Source: an uncultured Microbacteriaceae bacterium (GTDB taxonomy: Bacteria > Actinomycetota > Actinomycetes > Actinomycetales > Microbacteriaceae). From it: 32,164 bases of DNA. Made by a program: the position numbers and the translations under genes. Position 1 is the first letter of the stretch; the number at the start of each line of letters is the position of its first letter. The stretch is from NCBI GenBank assembly GCA_937872445.1, contig CALMSL010000008.1, positions 1 to 32,164 on the forward strand, in the 5' to 3' direction. The notes beneath the pieces were generated by a model. That model was not told the origin of the DNA, ran no database searches, and was given only the letters and a program-made list of their open reading frames with translations. Positions 6,500 to 14,224 of the stretch are shown here, one piece after another.

Positions 6500-7711
6500 T
6501 CAGACCGAATCGAGCACATACCCGTTCTCGCCGTGCACAACCGTGTCGATTCCGGCCAGTTCATCGTCGCTTCCCACCCGAAACCCGATCGTGCGACTGA
6601 TCACCCAGCCCAGCGCGAGCGCCACAACGAACGAATACCCGAGCACCGCGAGCGACGCAACGAGCTGCAACACGAGCTGCATGGCGTTGCCTCCCACGAA
6701 CAGGCCGGTGCCGGTCGCGAAGAATCCCAAATAGATGGTTCCGAGGAGCCCGCCGATCATATGGATTCCCACGACGTCGAGCGAGTCATCGAAGCCGAGC
6801 TTAAATTTGAGTTCCACCGCGAGGGCGCACACCGCGCCGGCGATGAGTCCGAGAAGCAGCCCCAGCCCCGGCGTGAGGTTCGCACAGGAAGGCGTGATGG
6901 CGACGAGCCCGGCGACAGCGCCCGAGCTCGCCCCTACCGCCGTCGGCTTGCCCTCCTTGACCTTTTCGACGACCAGCCAGCCGATGATGGCGGCCCCCGT
7001 GGCGCCCAGAGTGTTGATCGCAATCAGACCGGCGTTGGCCATGCCGTTCAGGTACTCGGCACCGACATTGAACCCGAACCAGCCGAACCAGAGGATGGCC
7101 GCACCGAGAAGCACCAGCGGAACATTGTGCGGTTTGTGGGATCCCTTGCCGAACCCCACCCGCTTCCCGAGCACGATGGCCAGAGCGAGAGCTGCCGCTC
7201 CGGCATTGATGTGCACGGCCGTACCGCCGGCATAGTCGATGACGGTGTAGTCCAGCCCCAGCGCGTAGCCGAGATTCATGATCCATCCGCCACCCCACAC
7301 CCAGGCCGCAACGGGGAAGTACACGAACGTGGCCCAGAGCCCGGCAAACGCAAGCCACGCGCCGAATTTCGCCCGGTCGGCGATCGCGCCGGAAACCAGG
7401 GCGACCGTGATGATCGCGAAAGTGGCGCCGAAGAGCGCGCTGATCAGTGTTTCGTTGTTGGCTGAGTCGAGCGCGAAATCGGAGAACGGGTTTCCGCTGA
7501 ACTGGTCGGGAACGCTCACGCGCGACATGTTGAAGCCGTAGAGAATCCACAGCACGCTGATGAGGCCGAGCGCACCGAAACTCATCATCATCATGCTCAG
7601 CACGCTCTTCACCTTGACGAGTCCGCCGTAGAAGAACGCAACGCCGGGGGTCATGAGCAGCACCAGAGCCGATGCGGTCACCGCCCACGAGATTTCGCTC
7701 GCATCCATCAT
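6500..7711 (-). CDS. amtB: Ammonium transporter AmtB
   Basis: A 403-residue Amt channel of usual length with about eleven membrane helices. It conducts ammonium/ammonia across the cytoplasmic membrane. Signature features: FFYGG (26-30), the DYAGGTAVHINAG segment with Asp159 and His167, FGWFGFNVGAE (209-219), and IHMIGG with the second pore histidine His317. These match the Asp160/His168/His318 set of E. coli AmtB. The cytoplasmic tail (from about 376) ends with ENGYVLDSV and keeps the acidic GIDTVVHGENGY motif that contacts PII proteins in relatives. No glnK or glnD lies next to it, unlike many actinobacteria. Start is ATG at 7711 (or 7708) with AAGGCGGG upstream. A GlnR-like box lies about 80 bp upstream. 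Confidence 0.97.
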   Translation of the reverse strand: MMDASEISWAVTASALVLLMTPGVAFFYGGLVKVKSVLSMMMMSFGALGLISVLWILYGFNMSRVSVPDQFSGNPFSDFALDSANNETLISALFGATFAIITVALVSGAIADRAKFGAWLAFAGLWATFVYFPVAAWVWGGGWIMNLGYALGLDYTVIDYAGGTAVHINAGAAALALAIVLGKRVGFGKGSHKPHNVPLVLLGAAILWFGWFGFNVGAEYLNGMANAGLIAINTLGATGAAIIGWLVVEKVKEGKPTAVGASSGAVAGLVAITPSCANLTPGLGLLLGLIAGAVCALAVELKFKLGFDDSLDVVGIHMIGGLLGTIYLGFFATGTGLFVGGNAMQLVLQLVASLAVLGYSFVVALALGWVISRTIGFRVGSDDELAGIDTVVHGENGYVLDSV

Positions 7712-7787
7712 CAACCCGCCTTCCGGTCACGTTTCGGGGTTGGATGACAGCGTGCACCGTGCCGGTTACGACAAGGATGCACCAGGC

Positions 7788-7803
7788 GTTTCCGGCGTGT
7801 TAC
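7788..7803 (-). promoter_or_regulatory. GlnR-like binding box upstream of amtB
   Basis: On the minus strand GTAAC, six bases, then GAAAC is an exact match to the actinobacterial GlnR half-site pair gTnAC-n6-GaAAc. It lies 77-92 nt before the amtB start, a suitable place for nitrogen-starvation activation. The next pair expected 22 bp on is poor (TGCAT-n6-CGTAA). Consensus is from known GlnR sites; binding is inferred. Confidence 0.5.
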
Positions 7804-7826
7804 AGGTGGACGCTGAGTGTAAACGT

Positions 7827-7838
7827 TGCGTTAACGCA
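7827..7838. repeat. 12-bp perfect palindrome TGCGTTAACGCA
   Basis: It lies 9-20 nt after the stop codon of the transporter gene and upstream of the GlnR-like box. It could be a weak hairpin (TGCG-TTAA-CGCA) at the transporter 3' end or an operator in the amtB upstream region. Confidence 0.35.
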
Positions 7839-7846
7839 CGCCCGGC

Positions 7847-9133
7847 TCAGGCGAAGTACCGCAACCACACGTACGGCAGGCTCAACGAAATCGTGACCGC
7901 GGTGACGAGAATTCCGTACTTGGTAAACGTCCAGAACGAGATCGGATGCCCTGCCCGCTTCGCAATGCCCAGAACCACCACGTTGGCGCTCGCCCCGATG
8001 GCGGTGAGGTTCCCACCCAGGTCTGCACCGAGAGCGAGGGCCCACCACAGCGGCTGCGCTGCAGCGCCGCCGGCCTGCACCAAATCGTTGGTGAGCGGCG
8101 CCATGGTTGCCACATAGGGAATGTTGTCGATGATGCCCGACACCACGGCCGAACCGAACAGCAGTCCGACCGCGGCCCCGAAGTAGTTGTCTCCGATCGC
8201 ATCGACCGCGAGCCGGCCCACGTAGCCGATGATGCCGAGGTTCACGAGGGACCCCACCATGACGAACAGTCCGACGAAGAACAGAAGCGTCTCCCATTCG
8301 ACATCGGCGAAGATCTTCCGCGGCTCGAGCCTCGTGATCAGCACAAGAACACCGGCACCCAGGAGCGCGACAATCGCGGGCCCCACGTCGATAACCGAGT
8401 GAAGAATAAACCCGGCCAAAACCAGGGCAATCACGATGAGGGACTTCACGAGAAGCGGAACGTCGCGGATCGCCTCCCGGGGATTGAGTGCCATGACCCG
8501 TTCGACCCGTTCCGGGTCGTAGCGCAATTGCTTCCGGAACAGCAGCCAGCACAAACCGATGAACACGATGAGCAGGACGACGACGATCGGCGCAAGGTTC
8601 ACGATGAAATCGTTGAAACTCAACCCGGCCCGGCTGGCGATGATGATGTTCGGCGGGTCGCCGATGAGCGTCGCGGTACCGCCGATGTTGCTCGCCATGA
8701 TCTCCGCAATGAGGAAGGGCACGACCGGCACGGCCAGCCGTTCGCAAATGAGCAGGGTGACGGGAGCGATCAACAGCACGGTCGTGACGTTGTCGAGGAA
8801 TGCCGACAGCACCGCCGTGATGAGCACGAGCATGACCATGATGACGAATGGGCGCCCCCTGGCGCGCTTTGCCGCCCAGATCGCGAGAAATTCGAACAGC
8901 CCGCTCTGCTGCAGAATCCCGACGATGATCATCATTCCCAGAAGAAGGAAGATGACATTCCAGTCGATCCCGGTTTCTTCCGAAAAGAACACCCCGTGGT
9001 CGTCGGTTGCCCCGATAATGATCATGAGACCCGCACCGACCAGAGCGACGGTCATTCGAGGGACCCACTCGGCAACGATGAAAACGTAGGCGCCAGCGAA
9101 GACGATGAGCGCCAGAATTATCTGCACGCTCAT
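7847..9133 (-). CDS. ArsB/NhaD-superfamily ion transporter (SLC13/P-protein type)
   Basis: A 428-residue polytopic membrane protein with about eleven to twelve helices in two repeats. Conserved landmarks of the ion-transporter superfamily are FLDNVTTVLLIAPVT in the first half, the matching IIDNIPYVATMAPLT in the second, and the loop motifs GGTATLIGDPPNIII and GADLGGNLTAIGASANVV, which form the substrate and ion site in this fold. Members carry arsenite, citrate/dicarboxylates or sodium/protons; the substrate cannot be decided here, and a Na+/H+ or anion antiporter is most likely. Its ATG overlaps the stop of the CBS gene (ATGA), so the two are made together and the CBS protein may regulate it. 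No ars genes are nearby, which argues against arsenic. Confidence 0.9.
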   Translation of the reverse strand: MSVQIILALIVFAGAYVFIVAEWVPRMTVALVGAGLMIIIGATDDHGVFFSEETGIDWNVIFLLLGMMIIVGILQQSGLFEFLAIWAAKRARGRPFVIMVMLVLITAVLSAFLDNVTTVLLIAPVTLLICERLAVPVVPFLIAEIMASNIGGTATLIGDPPNIIIASRAGLSFNDFIVNLAPIVVVLLIVFIGLCWLLFRKQLRYDPERVERVMALNPREAIRDVPLLVKSLIVIALVLAGFILHSVIDVGPAIVALLGAGVLVLITRLEPRKIFADVEWETLLFFVGLFVMVGSLVNLGIIGYVGRLAVDAIGDNYFGAAVGLLFGSAVVSGIIDNIPYVATMAPLTNDLVQAGGAAAQPLWWALALGADLGGNLTAIGASANVVVLGIAKRAGHPISFWTFTKYGILVTAVTISLSLPYVWLRYFA

Positions 9134-9618
9134 GCGTTCGAATCCCGGCTGCTGGCGCCGAGCCCAACATGCAATACTGCGTCGAGCACCGCGGGCAACG
9201 TGACGAATCTGGCTGGCTGATCCGGATCGCCCTTCACGAGCGCGATCACCGCTCGGGCATCGGCCATCCGCGCCGCAACGGCGAGGAGCGTGTCATCCGG
9301 ATCGACGTCGAGGATGTCGAGAACGCGGGACTCGTCGTCGTCGACGAGCTCACCGATGGTCCGGCTCGGCACACCCCGCCACACTTCGTCTGCGCCCTTC
9401 TCATCGAACACTGCGGCGAGGGAGACGTCGTCCATCACGTAGCGCGGCACGAGAACTCTCAAAACGTCCACTGCGGAGATCGCGGCGGCGGGGACACCGT
9501 CCGCATTCGCTACGACGATGCTCGCGCGGCTGTCTCTGGCAATGATTTGCGCTGCGGACACCACGCTCATGTCTCGATCAACGACAGGAAGGGTGATCGC
9601 AAGTTCAGATGCACGCAC
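9130..9618 (-). CDS. CBS-domain protein, partner of the transporter
   Basis: A soluble protein of about 162 residues made of a tandem CBS pair: the first from about ITLPVVDRDMSVVSAAQIIARDSRASIVVANADG, the second from about VLDILDVDPDDTLLAVAARMADARAVIALVKGD. CBS pairs bind adenosyl ligands such as AMP, ATP, SAM or c-di-AMP and gate attached or partner proteins. The stop codon overlaps the transporter start, so a regulatory role for that transporter is the natural inference. Start: GTG at 9618 with GGAG seven bases upstream. The longer frame from a TTG at 9642 has no ribosome binding site. The ligand is unknown. Confidence 0.83.
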   Translation of the reverse strand: MRASELAITLPVVDRDMSVVSAAQIIARDSRASIVVANADGVPAAAISAVDVLRVLVPRYVMDDVSLAAVFDEKGADEVWRGVPSRTIGELVDDDESRVLDILDVDPDDTLLAVAARMADARAVIALVKGDPDQPARFVTLPAVLDAVLHVGLGASSRDSNA

Positions 9619-9650
9619 GGTTATCTCCGATTCGACGGTCAACTCATCAC

Positions 9651-9664
9651 GTCACTGTAGTGAC
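9651..9664 (-). promoter_or_regulatory. Inverted repeat covering the -10 box of the CBS-transporter operon
   Basis: GTCACT-gt-AGTGAC has perfect 6-base arms. On the minus strand it contains TACAGT (9659-9654), a TANNNT -10 box about 40 nt before the chosen GTG. A repressor bound here would block transcription. No -35 was recognised. Confidence 0.35.
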
Positions 9665-9724
9665 ATCCTGCCGACCCGACTTCCCGGCGCTCCGCCAAAA
9701 ACACTACACCCGGTGGTTTTCCGA

Positions 9725-10849
9725 TCAGTCCAGTGACCCGCTGGTCAGCGACATGAGACGGGACATGGCCCGCAAATACTTCTTTCGATACCCTCCGGCG
9801 AGCATGTCCGGTGCGAACACCTCGTCGAGCGGGATTCCGGTGGCGATGACGCGGATTCGGGCGTCGTACAGCCTGTCGACGAACGCCACGAGCCGCAGGG
9901 CGTTGGACTGGTTTTTCAGCACGGTCACGTCGCGGATGCCGATGGCGGTCAGGCCATCCAGAAGTTTGACGTAACGGGACGGATGCACCGTCGCCAGGTG
10001 GCGGATGAGCGTGGCGAACTCGTCCACCGTGACCTCCCCCTGGATGTCCTCGATCGCCTCGTCGAACTCCACTTCGGACACCGCCACCGCGTGCCCGTCG
10101 AGCGCTCTGCGCCGATAGTCGAGGCCGTCGATGCGGATGATGGTGAATCTCGCGGCGAGGGAGTCGATTTCACGCAGGAAGTCGACGGCGGCGAACCGTC
10201 CGTCGCCGAGAGCGTTCGGCGGCGTATTCGATGTCGCCGCGATCCGGGTTCCGGTGGCGACGAGATCCCCGAGCAGTCGGGACATCAGCCGGGTGTCCCC
10301 GGGGTCATCCAACTCGAATTCGTCGATGCAGATCAGGCTCGCCCCGCGCAGGAGATTCACGGTCCCCGCGTAGCCCATCGCCCCGACGAGCGCCGTGTAT
10401 TCGATGAACGTACCGAAGTATTTCCGTCCGGGCGCCAGGCTCCACAACGCCGCAAGAAGGTGGGTTTTGCCCACCCCGAAGCCGCCGTCCAAATAGATGC
10501 CAGGAAGCGCCGTGTGGTTTTTCCGACGCGTGAAGAACCCGGTGGCACCCGGCAGCCAGGCCGCCGCAAATGCTCGCACCGCCTCCACCGCCGCCGCCTG
10601 CGACGGGTATTCCGGGTCCGGCCGGTACGAGTCGACGGTGGCAGACTGGAACTGGCGCGGCGGAACGAGATGGTCGACTATTTCGGTGCCGGAGAGCGCG
10701 GTTCGACGGGTGGTGATGCTCCCGTGATCAGTCTTCGGTGTTGGGGGCACGTCTCTCTTCCTCGGATACTTGCCCAACCGCGCTCGAGGAGGTCGAGGGG
10801 TTGCAGGCTGGTCGTCGTCCTCGTCGCGACGCGGAGATAGTGCGTACAT
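9725..10849 (-). CDS. zapE: Cell division ATPase ZapE / AFG1-like
   Basis: A 374-residue P-loop ATPase of the AFG1/ZapE family. Walker A is GGFGVGKTH (122-130) and Walker B is SLICIDEFELDD (171-182). The sensor region IAATSNTPPNALGDGRF follows, then FLREIDSLAARF and the family-typical C-terminal part ending with the KKYLRAMSRLMSLT segment. In bacteria ZapE acts at the division site; in mitochondria the homologue supports protein quality control. The first 50 residues are a charged, proline-rich extension of low conservation. Start taken at ATG 10849; a GTG at 10867 is possible and neither has a clear Shine-Dalgarno. Divergent from sseA, 85 bp apart. In M. tuberculosis the homologue Rv2670c lies next to a RibD-like gene, as it nearly does here. 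Confidence 0.9.
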   Translation of the reverse strand: MYALSPRRDEDDDQPATPRPPRARLGKYPRKRDVPPTPKTDHGSITTRRTALSGTEIVDHLVPPRQFQSATVDSYRPDPEYPSQAAAVEAVRAFAAAWLPGATGFFTRRKNHTALPGIYLDGGFGVGKTHLLAALWSLAPGRKYFGTFIEYTALVGAMGYAGTVNLLRGASLICIDEFELDDPGDTRLMSRLLGDLVATGTRIAATSNTPPNALGDGRFAAVDFLREIDSLAARFTIIRIDGLDYRRRALDGHAVAVSEVEFDEAIEDIQGEVTVDEFATLIRHLATVHPSRYVKLLDGLTAIGIRDVTVLKNQSNALRLVAFVDRLYDARIRVIATGIPLDEVFAPDMLAGGYRKKYLRAMSRLMSLTSGSLD

Positions 10850-10934
10850 TGGTATCAACGGGACCACACCAGCCTAACGCCGACGCTCCCGCATCGAGGA
10901 TGCCTGATGCTCGGGCAAACACAGGAGGTACTGC

Positions 10935-11834
10935 ATGACCGTCGACGCCGACCCAACTGCGCGATTCGCCAACTTCGCCCATCCGGAGCGACTCGTGAGC
11001 ACCCAGTGGGTGGAGGAGAACCTCGGCACACCGGGACTCGTCGTCGTCGAATCGAATGAGGATGTGCTGCTGTACGAAACCGGGCACATCCCCGGCGCCG
11101 TGAAAATCGACTGGCACACCGAGCTGAACGATCCCGTCGAGCGCGACTTCCTCGACGGCGAGGCGTTCGCAAAACTTGCCGGATCCAAGGGGATTTCCCG
11201 CGATGCCACCGTGGTGTTCTACGGCGACAAGAACAATTGGTGGGCCGCCTATGCACTGTGGGTTTTCACGCTGTTCGGGCACGAGGACGTCCGGCTGATG
11301 GATGGCGGACGCGCCAAATGGCAGGACGAAGGCAGGACGCTCACAACCGACCCGGTGACCCCGGTTCCCGTCGACTACCCGGTGGTCGAGCGAGACGATT
11401 CCACGAACCGCGCCTGGCGCGACGACGTTGTCGCCCACTTCGGCAAACCGCTCATCGACGTGCGCTCCACCGAGGAGTACACGGGCGAGCGCACGGAAAT
11501 TCCGGGCTACCCCGCGGAGGGCTCCCTCCGTGGCGGGCACATTCCCTCCGCCGCGTCCGTGCCGTGGGCGCGCGCGGCCGCGCCCGACGCGACGTTCAAA
11601 CCCCGCGCGGAACTCGAGGCGATCTACCTCGACGAGGCCGGGCTCGCCGAAGGAGACGATGTCATCGCGTATTGCCGGATCGGCGAGCGTTCCAGCCACA
11701 CCTGGTTCGTGCTCAAATACCTGCTCGGGTTCGAGAACGTGCGCAACTACGACGGGTCCTGGACGGAGTGGGGCAGCGCCGTCCGCATGCCGATCGCGAC
11801 CGGCCTCGAACCGGGGGAAGCCCCTCGCCGTTGA
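10935..11834 (+). CDS. sseA: Thiosulfate/3-mercaptopyruvate sulfurtransferase (rhodanese)
   Basis: A 299-residue enzyme with two rhodanese domains. The inactive N-terminal domain spans about 18-135 and the active C-terminal domain about 165-290. Cys247 lies in the active loop CRIGERSS, of the CRxGxRSS type seen in actinobacterial thiosulfate sulfurtransferases. It moves a sulfane sulfur from thiosulfate or mercaptopyruvate to an acceptor. Start ATG at 10935, with AGGAGG nine bases upstream. It is followed 22 bp later by sufE, a pairing also known from M. tuberculosis (Rv3283-Rv3284), suggesting that sulfur is handed to the SufE-like protein. Confidence 0.94.
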   Translation: MTVDADPTARFANFAHPERLVSTQWVEENLGTPGLVVVESNEDVLLYETGHIPGAVKIDWHTELNDPVERDFLDGEAFAKLAGSKGISRDATVVFYGDKNNWWAAYALWVFTLFGHEDVRLMDGGRAKWQDEGRTLTTDPVTPVPVDYPVVERDDSTNRAWRDDVVAHFGKPLIDVRSTEEYTGERTEIPGYPAEGSLRGGHIPSAASVPWARAAAPDATFKPRAELEAIYLDEAGLAEGDDVIAYCRIGERSSHTWFVLKYLLGFENVRNYDGSWTEWGSAVRMPIATGLEPGEAPRR

Positions 11835-11856
11835 GAAGCGGTGGAAGAATGGGGGG

Positions 11857-12300
11857 ATGATGTCCGACGCTTCGCTCCCCCAGGCGCTTGCCGACATCCG
11901 CGAGGAATTTGGCGAGCTGGACCTTCGTGATCGCCTGACACTGCTTCTGGAGTTCGCGGGCGAACTGCCTGAGCTGCCGGAGCGTTACCGCGACCATCCT
12001 GACCTGTTCGAGAGAGTCGTCGAATGCCAGTCGCCCGTCTACATTTTCGTGGAGGTCGATGACGACGATGTCGTGCACCTTTATGCGACGGCACCCATGG
12101 AGGCTCCGACCACGCGCGGCTTCGCGTCGATCCTGGTCCGGGGGCTCGCGGGGCTCACCACTCAGCAGGTCCTGGACGTCCCGGATGATTTTCCGCTCAC
12201 GCTCGGCCTCACCGAGGCGGTCAGCCCGCTGCGCATCCGCGGAATGAGCGCGATGCTCGGCCGCACGAAACGTCAGGTGCTCAGCAGGATCGCTGCGTGA
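11857..12300 (+). CDS. sufE: SufE-family sulfur acceptor
   Basis: A 147-residue SufE-like protein. The acceptor cysteine is Cys57 in VVECQSPVYIF, the usual place for the persulfide-carrying loop, followed by a strand-rich core and a helical end (GLTEAVSPLRIRGMSAMLGRTKRQV). SufE takes persulfide from a donor enzyme and passes it to Fe-S cluster or other sulfur pathways. The upstream rhodanese is the likely partner, since no cysteine desulfurase is in the window. ATG at 11857 or 11860 is preceded by GGAAG and a run of G. The TGA overlaps the GTG of the next gene. Confidence 0.92.
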   Translation: MMSDASLPQALADIREEFGELDLRDRLTLLLEFAGELPELPERYRDHPDLFERVVECQSPVYIFVEVDDDDVVHLYATAPMEAPTTRGFASILVRGLAGLTTQQVLDVPDDFPLTLGLTEAVSPLRIRGMSAMLGRTKRQVLSRIAA

Positions 12301-13019
12301 TCCTCCGGCGGCTCCACCCCGAACCTGGAGCAGAGATTGACGCAGGCTCTGACGAGGGCCGCGCTGCACTCGATGACTTCTACGCGTACCCGCGGGAGCG
12401 CTGGCTGCGACTGAATTTCATTGCGAGCGTCAACGGACAGGCTGCCGGTTCAGACGGGACTTCGGACTCGCTGACGAATCGGGTGGACCGTCGAATCCTC
12501 GGCACCATCCGCCGCCTCGGAGATCTGGTTCTCGTCGGAGCGGGAAGCCTCAGGACGGAAGGGTATTTCCTGCCCAAAACCGCGCCGCTTGCCATCGTCA
12601 CGACTTCCGGCGACCTCACGGGGCACCGGATTCCCGACGACGTGGCGGCGGGTCGGATCATCGTGCTGTGCCCGTCCGCGGCGGCCCCCGCCGTGCGGAG
12701 CACCCTCCGAGCCCCTGCCGCCTCGATCATCGAGCTCGGTGCATCCCCCGACCGCCCCGGAGTCGATCTCGCTGCGGCGATCGACGCGCTGCACGCTCTC
12801 GGTTACCACCGGATCGTGTGCGAGGGAGGTCCGACGCTCGCCGGGCAGCTCGTCAACGCCGGCCTCGTCGATGAGCTGTGCCTTTCGACGAGCCCGCAGC
12901 TGAGCGCGCTGGTCATGCCCGTGCTGCCCGGACTGACCTCCGCCCATGCCCTGCAGCTCACCCTCCTGCTCGCGGATGCGGACGGGCAGCTCTACGCGCG
13001 CTGGCGCCTTGCCGGCTGA
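12297..13019 (+). CDS. RibD C-terminal-type (dihydrofolate-reductase fold) pyrimidine reductase
   Basis: A 240-residue single-domain protein of the RibD_C family. It has LRLNFIASVNGQAAG near the N-terminus, DSLTNRVDRRILGTIRRLGDLVLVGAGSLRTEGY (the NADPH-binding part, about residues 55-90), and RIVCEGGPTLAGQLVNAGLVDEL near residue 175-195. No deaminase domain is present, so it is not a full RibD. Homologues reduce riboflavin intermediates; the M. tuberculosis relative Rv2671 can act as a dihydrofolate reductase analogue. GTG at 12297 overlaps the sufE stop (GTGA), so the three genes form one operon. It converges with the hydrolase gene, four bases apart. Confidence 0.88.
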   Translation: MILRRLHPEPGAEIDAGSDEGRAALDDFYAYPRERWLRLNFIASVNGQAAGSDGTSDSLTNRVDRRILGTIRRLGDLVLVGAGSLRTEGYFLPKTAPLAIVTTSGDLTGHRIPDDVAAGRIIVLCPSAAAPAVRSTLRAPAASIIELGASPDRPGVDLAAAIDALHALGYHRIVCEGGPTLAGQLVNAGLVDELCLSTSPQLSALVMPVLPGLTSAHALQLTLLLADADGQLYARWRLAG

Positions 13020-13023
13020 ACGC

Positions 13024-14202
13024 TCACGAGTCGAGCGCCGCGAGCCACTTCGCGATGGCGGCGTTCCACCGTTGGGGATCCCGATTCCACAGCTTCGTGT
13101 GCCTGGCGCCGGTGAACGCAACGAGGGTGACGATGTCCGGACGCGCCGCCGCGAGCGCGTGCGATGCGTCCGCGGGAATGTAGGCGTCGTCGTCGCTGTG
13201 CAGGAGGAGGATGGGCACGTGGAGTTCGCTTGCCCGCGTCACGAAATCCAGTCGCGCGAAGTCGATCGGTTCGCGTTGCCCGGTGAATATCCGCCCCCAC
13301 CGGTTCCCGAGCATCGCGTACACGAGCGACCGCAGCGGCCGGATGATGCCCTTCGCTCTGGCCTGGAAGTCGAGCGCGGTGACCCAGTCGATGACGGGAG
13401 AATCGAGGACGAGACCCGCGACGTTTTCGGCGACGGTCGAGCGGGTAAGTGCCTGCAGCGCGATTGCACCCCCCATGGACCACCCCATGAGCACAATCGA
13501 CCGGGCGCCGCGATCCAGCGCGAAACGCAGTGCCGCATCGAGGTCGCGCCATTCCGTATCGCCCAGCGCGTAGCGGGCATCCGCGCTGGGTGGTGCCTCC
13601 GTGTCGTTGCGGTACGAGATCAACAGCGACGTGTATCCGGCGTCGCGAAACACCCCAATTGCCCTGATCGCTTCGGCGCGGACGACCGCACGGCCGTGAA
13701 CCTGGATCACCCACCGATCGGGGGCATCAGGCGGCTCCTGCGCGGTTCGCCCTGGCGGGACGAGCCACGCGGGCGCCGGGCCCAGCTCCGTGTCGACGGT
13801 GACCTCCTCGAATGGCACGTCGAGGTCGCCGGGACTGAGGTAAAGCCAACCGTTGAAGCGGCCGCGCCGCGCAGTGTCGAGGTCGCCGAAATCGACGGCG
13901 AGCAGTTCGCGGGTGACCGTGTCGGCTGTTTCGGAACGGATGCCGCCCACCCTGGCGTGCCCTGCCCCGCCCGAGAACCAAAAACTGTATCGTCCGTCGA
14001 CAATCGAGTCGGGTGAACGACCGAGGGTGATCGTGCGCGCTGAGCGATCGAATGCCACAATCCGCGTGTCTTCAATGCGAGTCCGAGGCGGAACGATGAT
14101 GGTGCGGGCCGCAATGACCGCGGCGGCCAGTGCGGCAGAGAAAATGGCGGCGGGGACGAGGGCCAATGACCAGATGGCGGCGTGCCTGCGCGAATCCTTC
14201 AC
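13024..14202 (-). CDS. Membrane-anchored alpha/beta hydrolase
   Basis: A 392-residue protein with an uncleaved N-terminal membrane helix (about 10-34) and then an extracytoplasmic or membrane-facing part. A beta-rich region of about 110 residues precedes the hydrolase domain. The nucleophile elbow is GWSMGG (Ser242), the acid is in HSDDDAYIP (Asp338/339) and the base in GARHTKLW (His368), a complete triad at usual spacing. YGI-type peptidase/esterase-like homologues are broad and the substrate is unknown. The GTG start at 14202 has TAAAGT exactly six bases before it, so the transcript is probably leaderless. It is divergent from the DUF3000 gene with only 22 bp between. Confidence 0.87.
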   Translation of the reverse strand: MKDSRRHAAIWSLALVPAAIFSAALAAAVIAARTIIVPPRTRIEDTRIVAFDRSARTITLGRSPDSIVDGRYSFWFSGGAGHARVGGIRSETADTVTRELLAVDFGDLDTARRGRFNGWLYLSPGDLDVPFEEVTVDTELGPAPAWLVPPGRTAQEPPDAPDRWVIQVHGRAVVRAEAIRAIGVFRDAGYTSLLISYRNDTEAPPSADARYALGDTEWRDLDAALRFALDRGARSIVLMGWSMGGAIALQALTRSTVAENVAGLVLDSPVIDWVTALDFQARAKGIIRPLRSLVYAMLGNRWGRIFTGQREPIDFARLDFVTRASELHVPILLLHSDDDAYIPADASHALAAARPDIVTLVAFTGARHTKLWNRDPQRWNAAIAKWLAALDS

Positions 14203-14208
14203 CCTCGA

Positions 14209-14218
14209 ACTTTAGTCT
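14209..14218. promoter_or_regulatory. Overlapping divergent -10 boxes for two leaderless genes
   Basis: Minus strand: TAAAGT (14214-14209), six bases, GTG at 14202. Plus strand: TAGTCT (14213-14218), six bases, GTG at 14225. The two hexamers share the self-complementary TA at 14213-14214. The gap is only 22 bp, so both -35 regions would lie inside the opposite gene. A single symmetrical promoter may serve both genes. Confidence 0.5.
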
Positions 14219-14224
14219 TCAAGC

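Noticed and set aside
6461-7465. A 334-codon open frame on plus, antisense to amtB
   Set aside because: A shadow of the amtB reading frame; highly charged translation with no domain.
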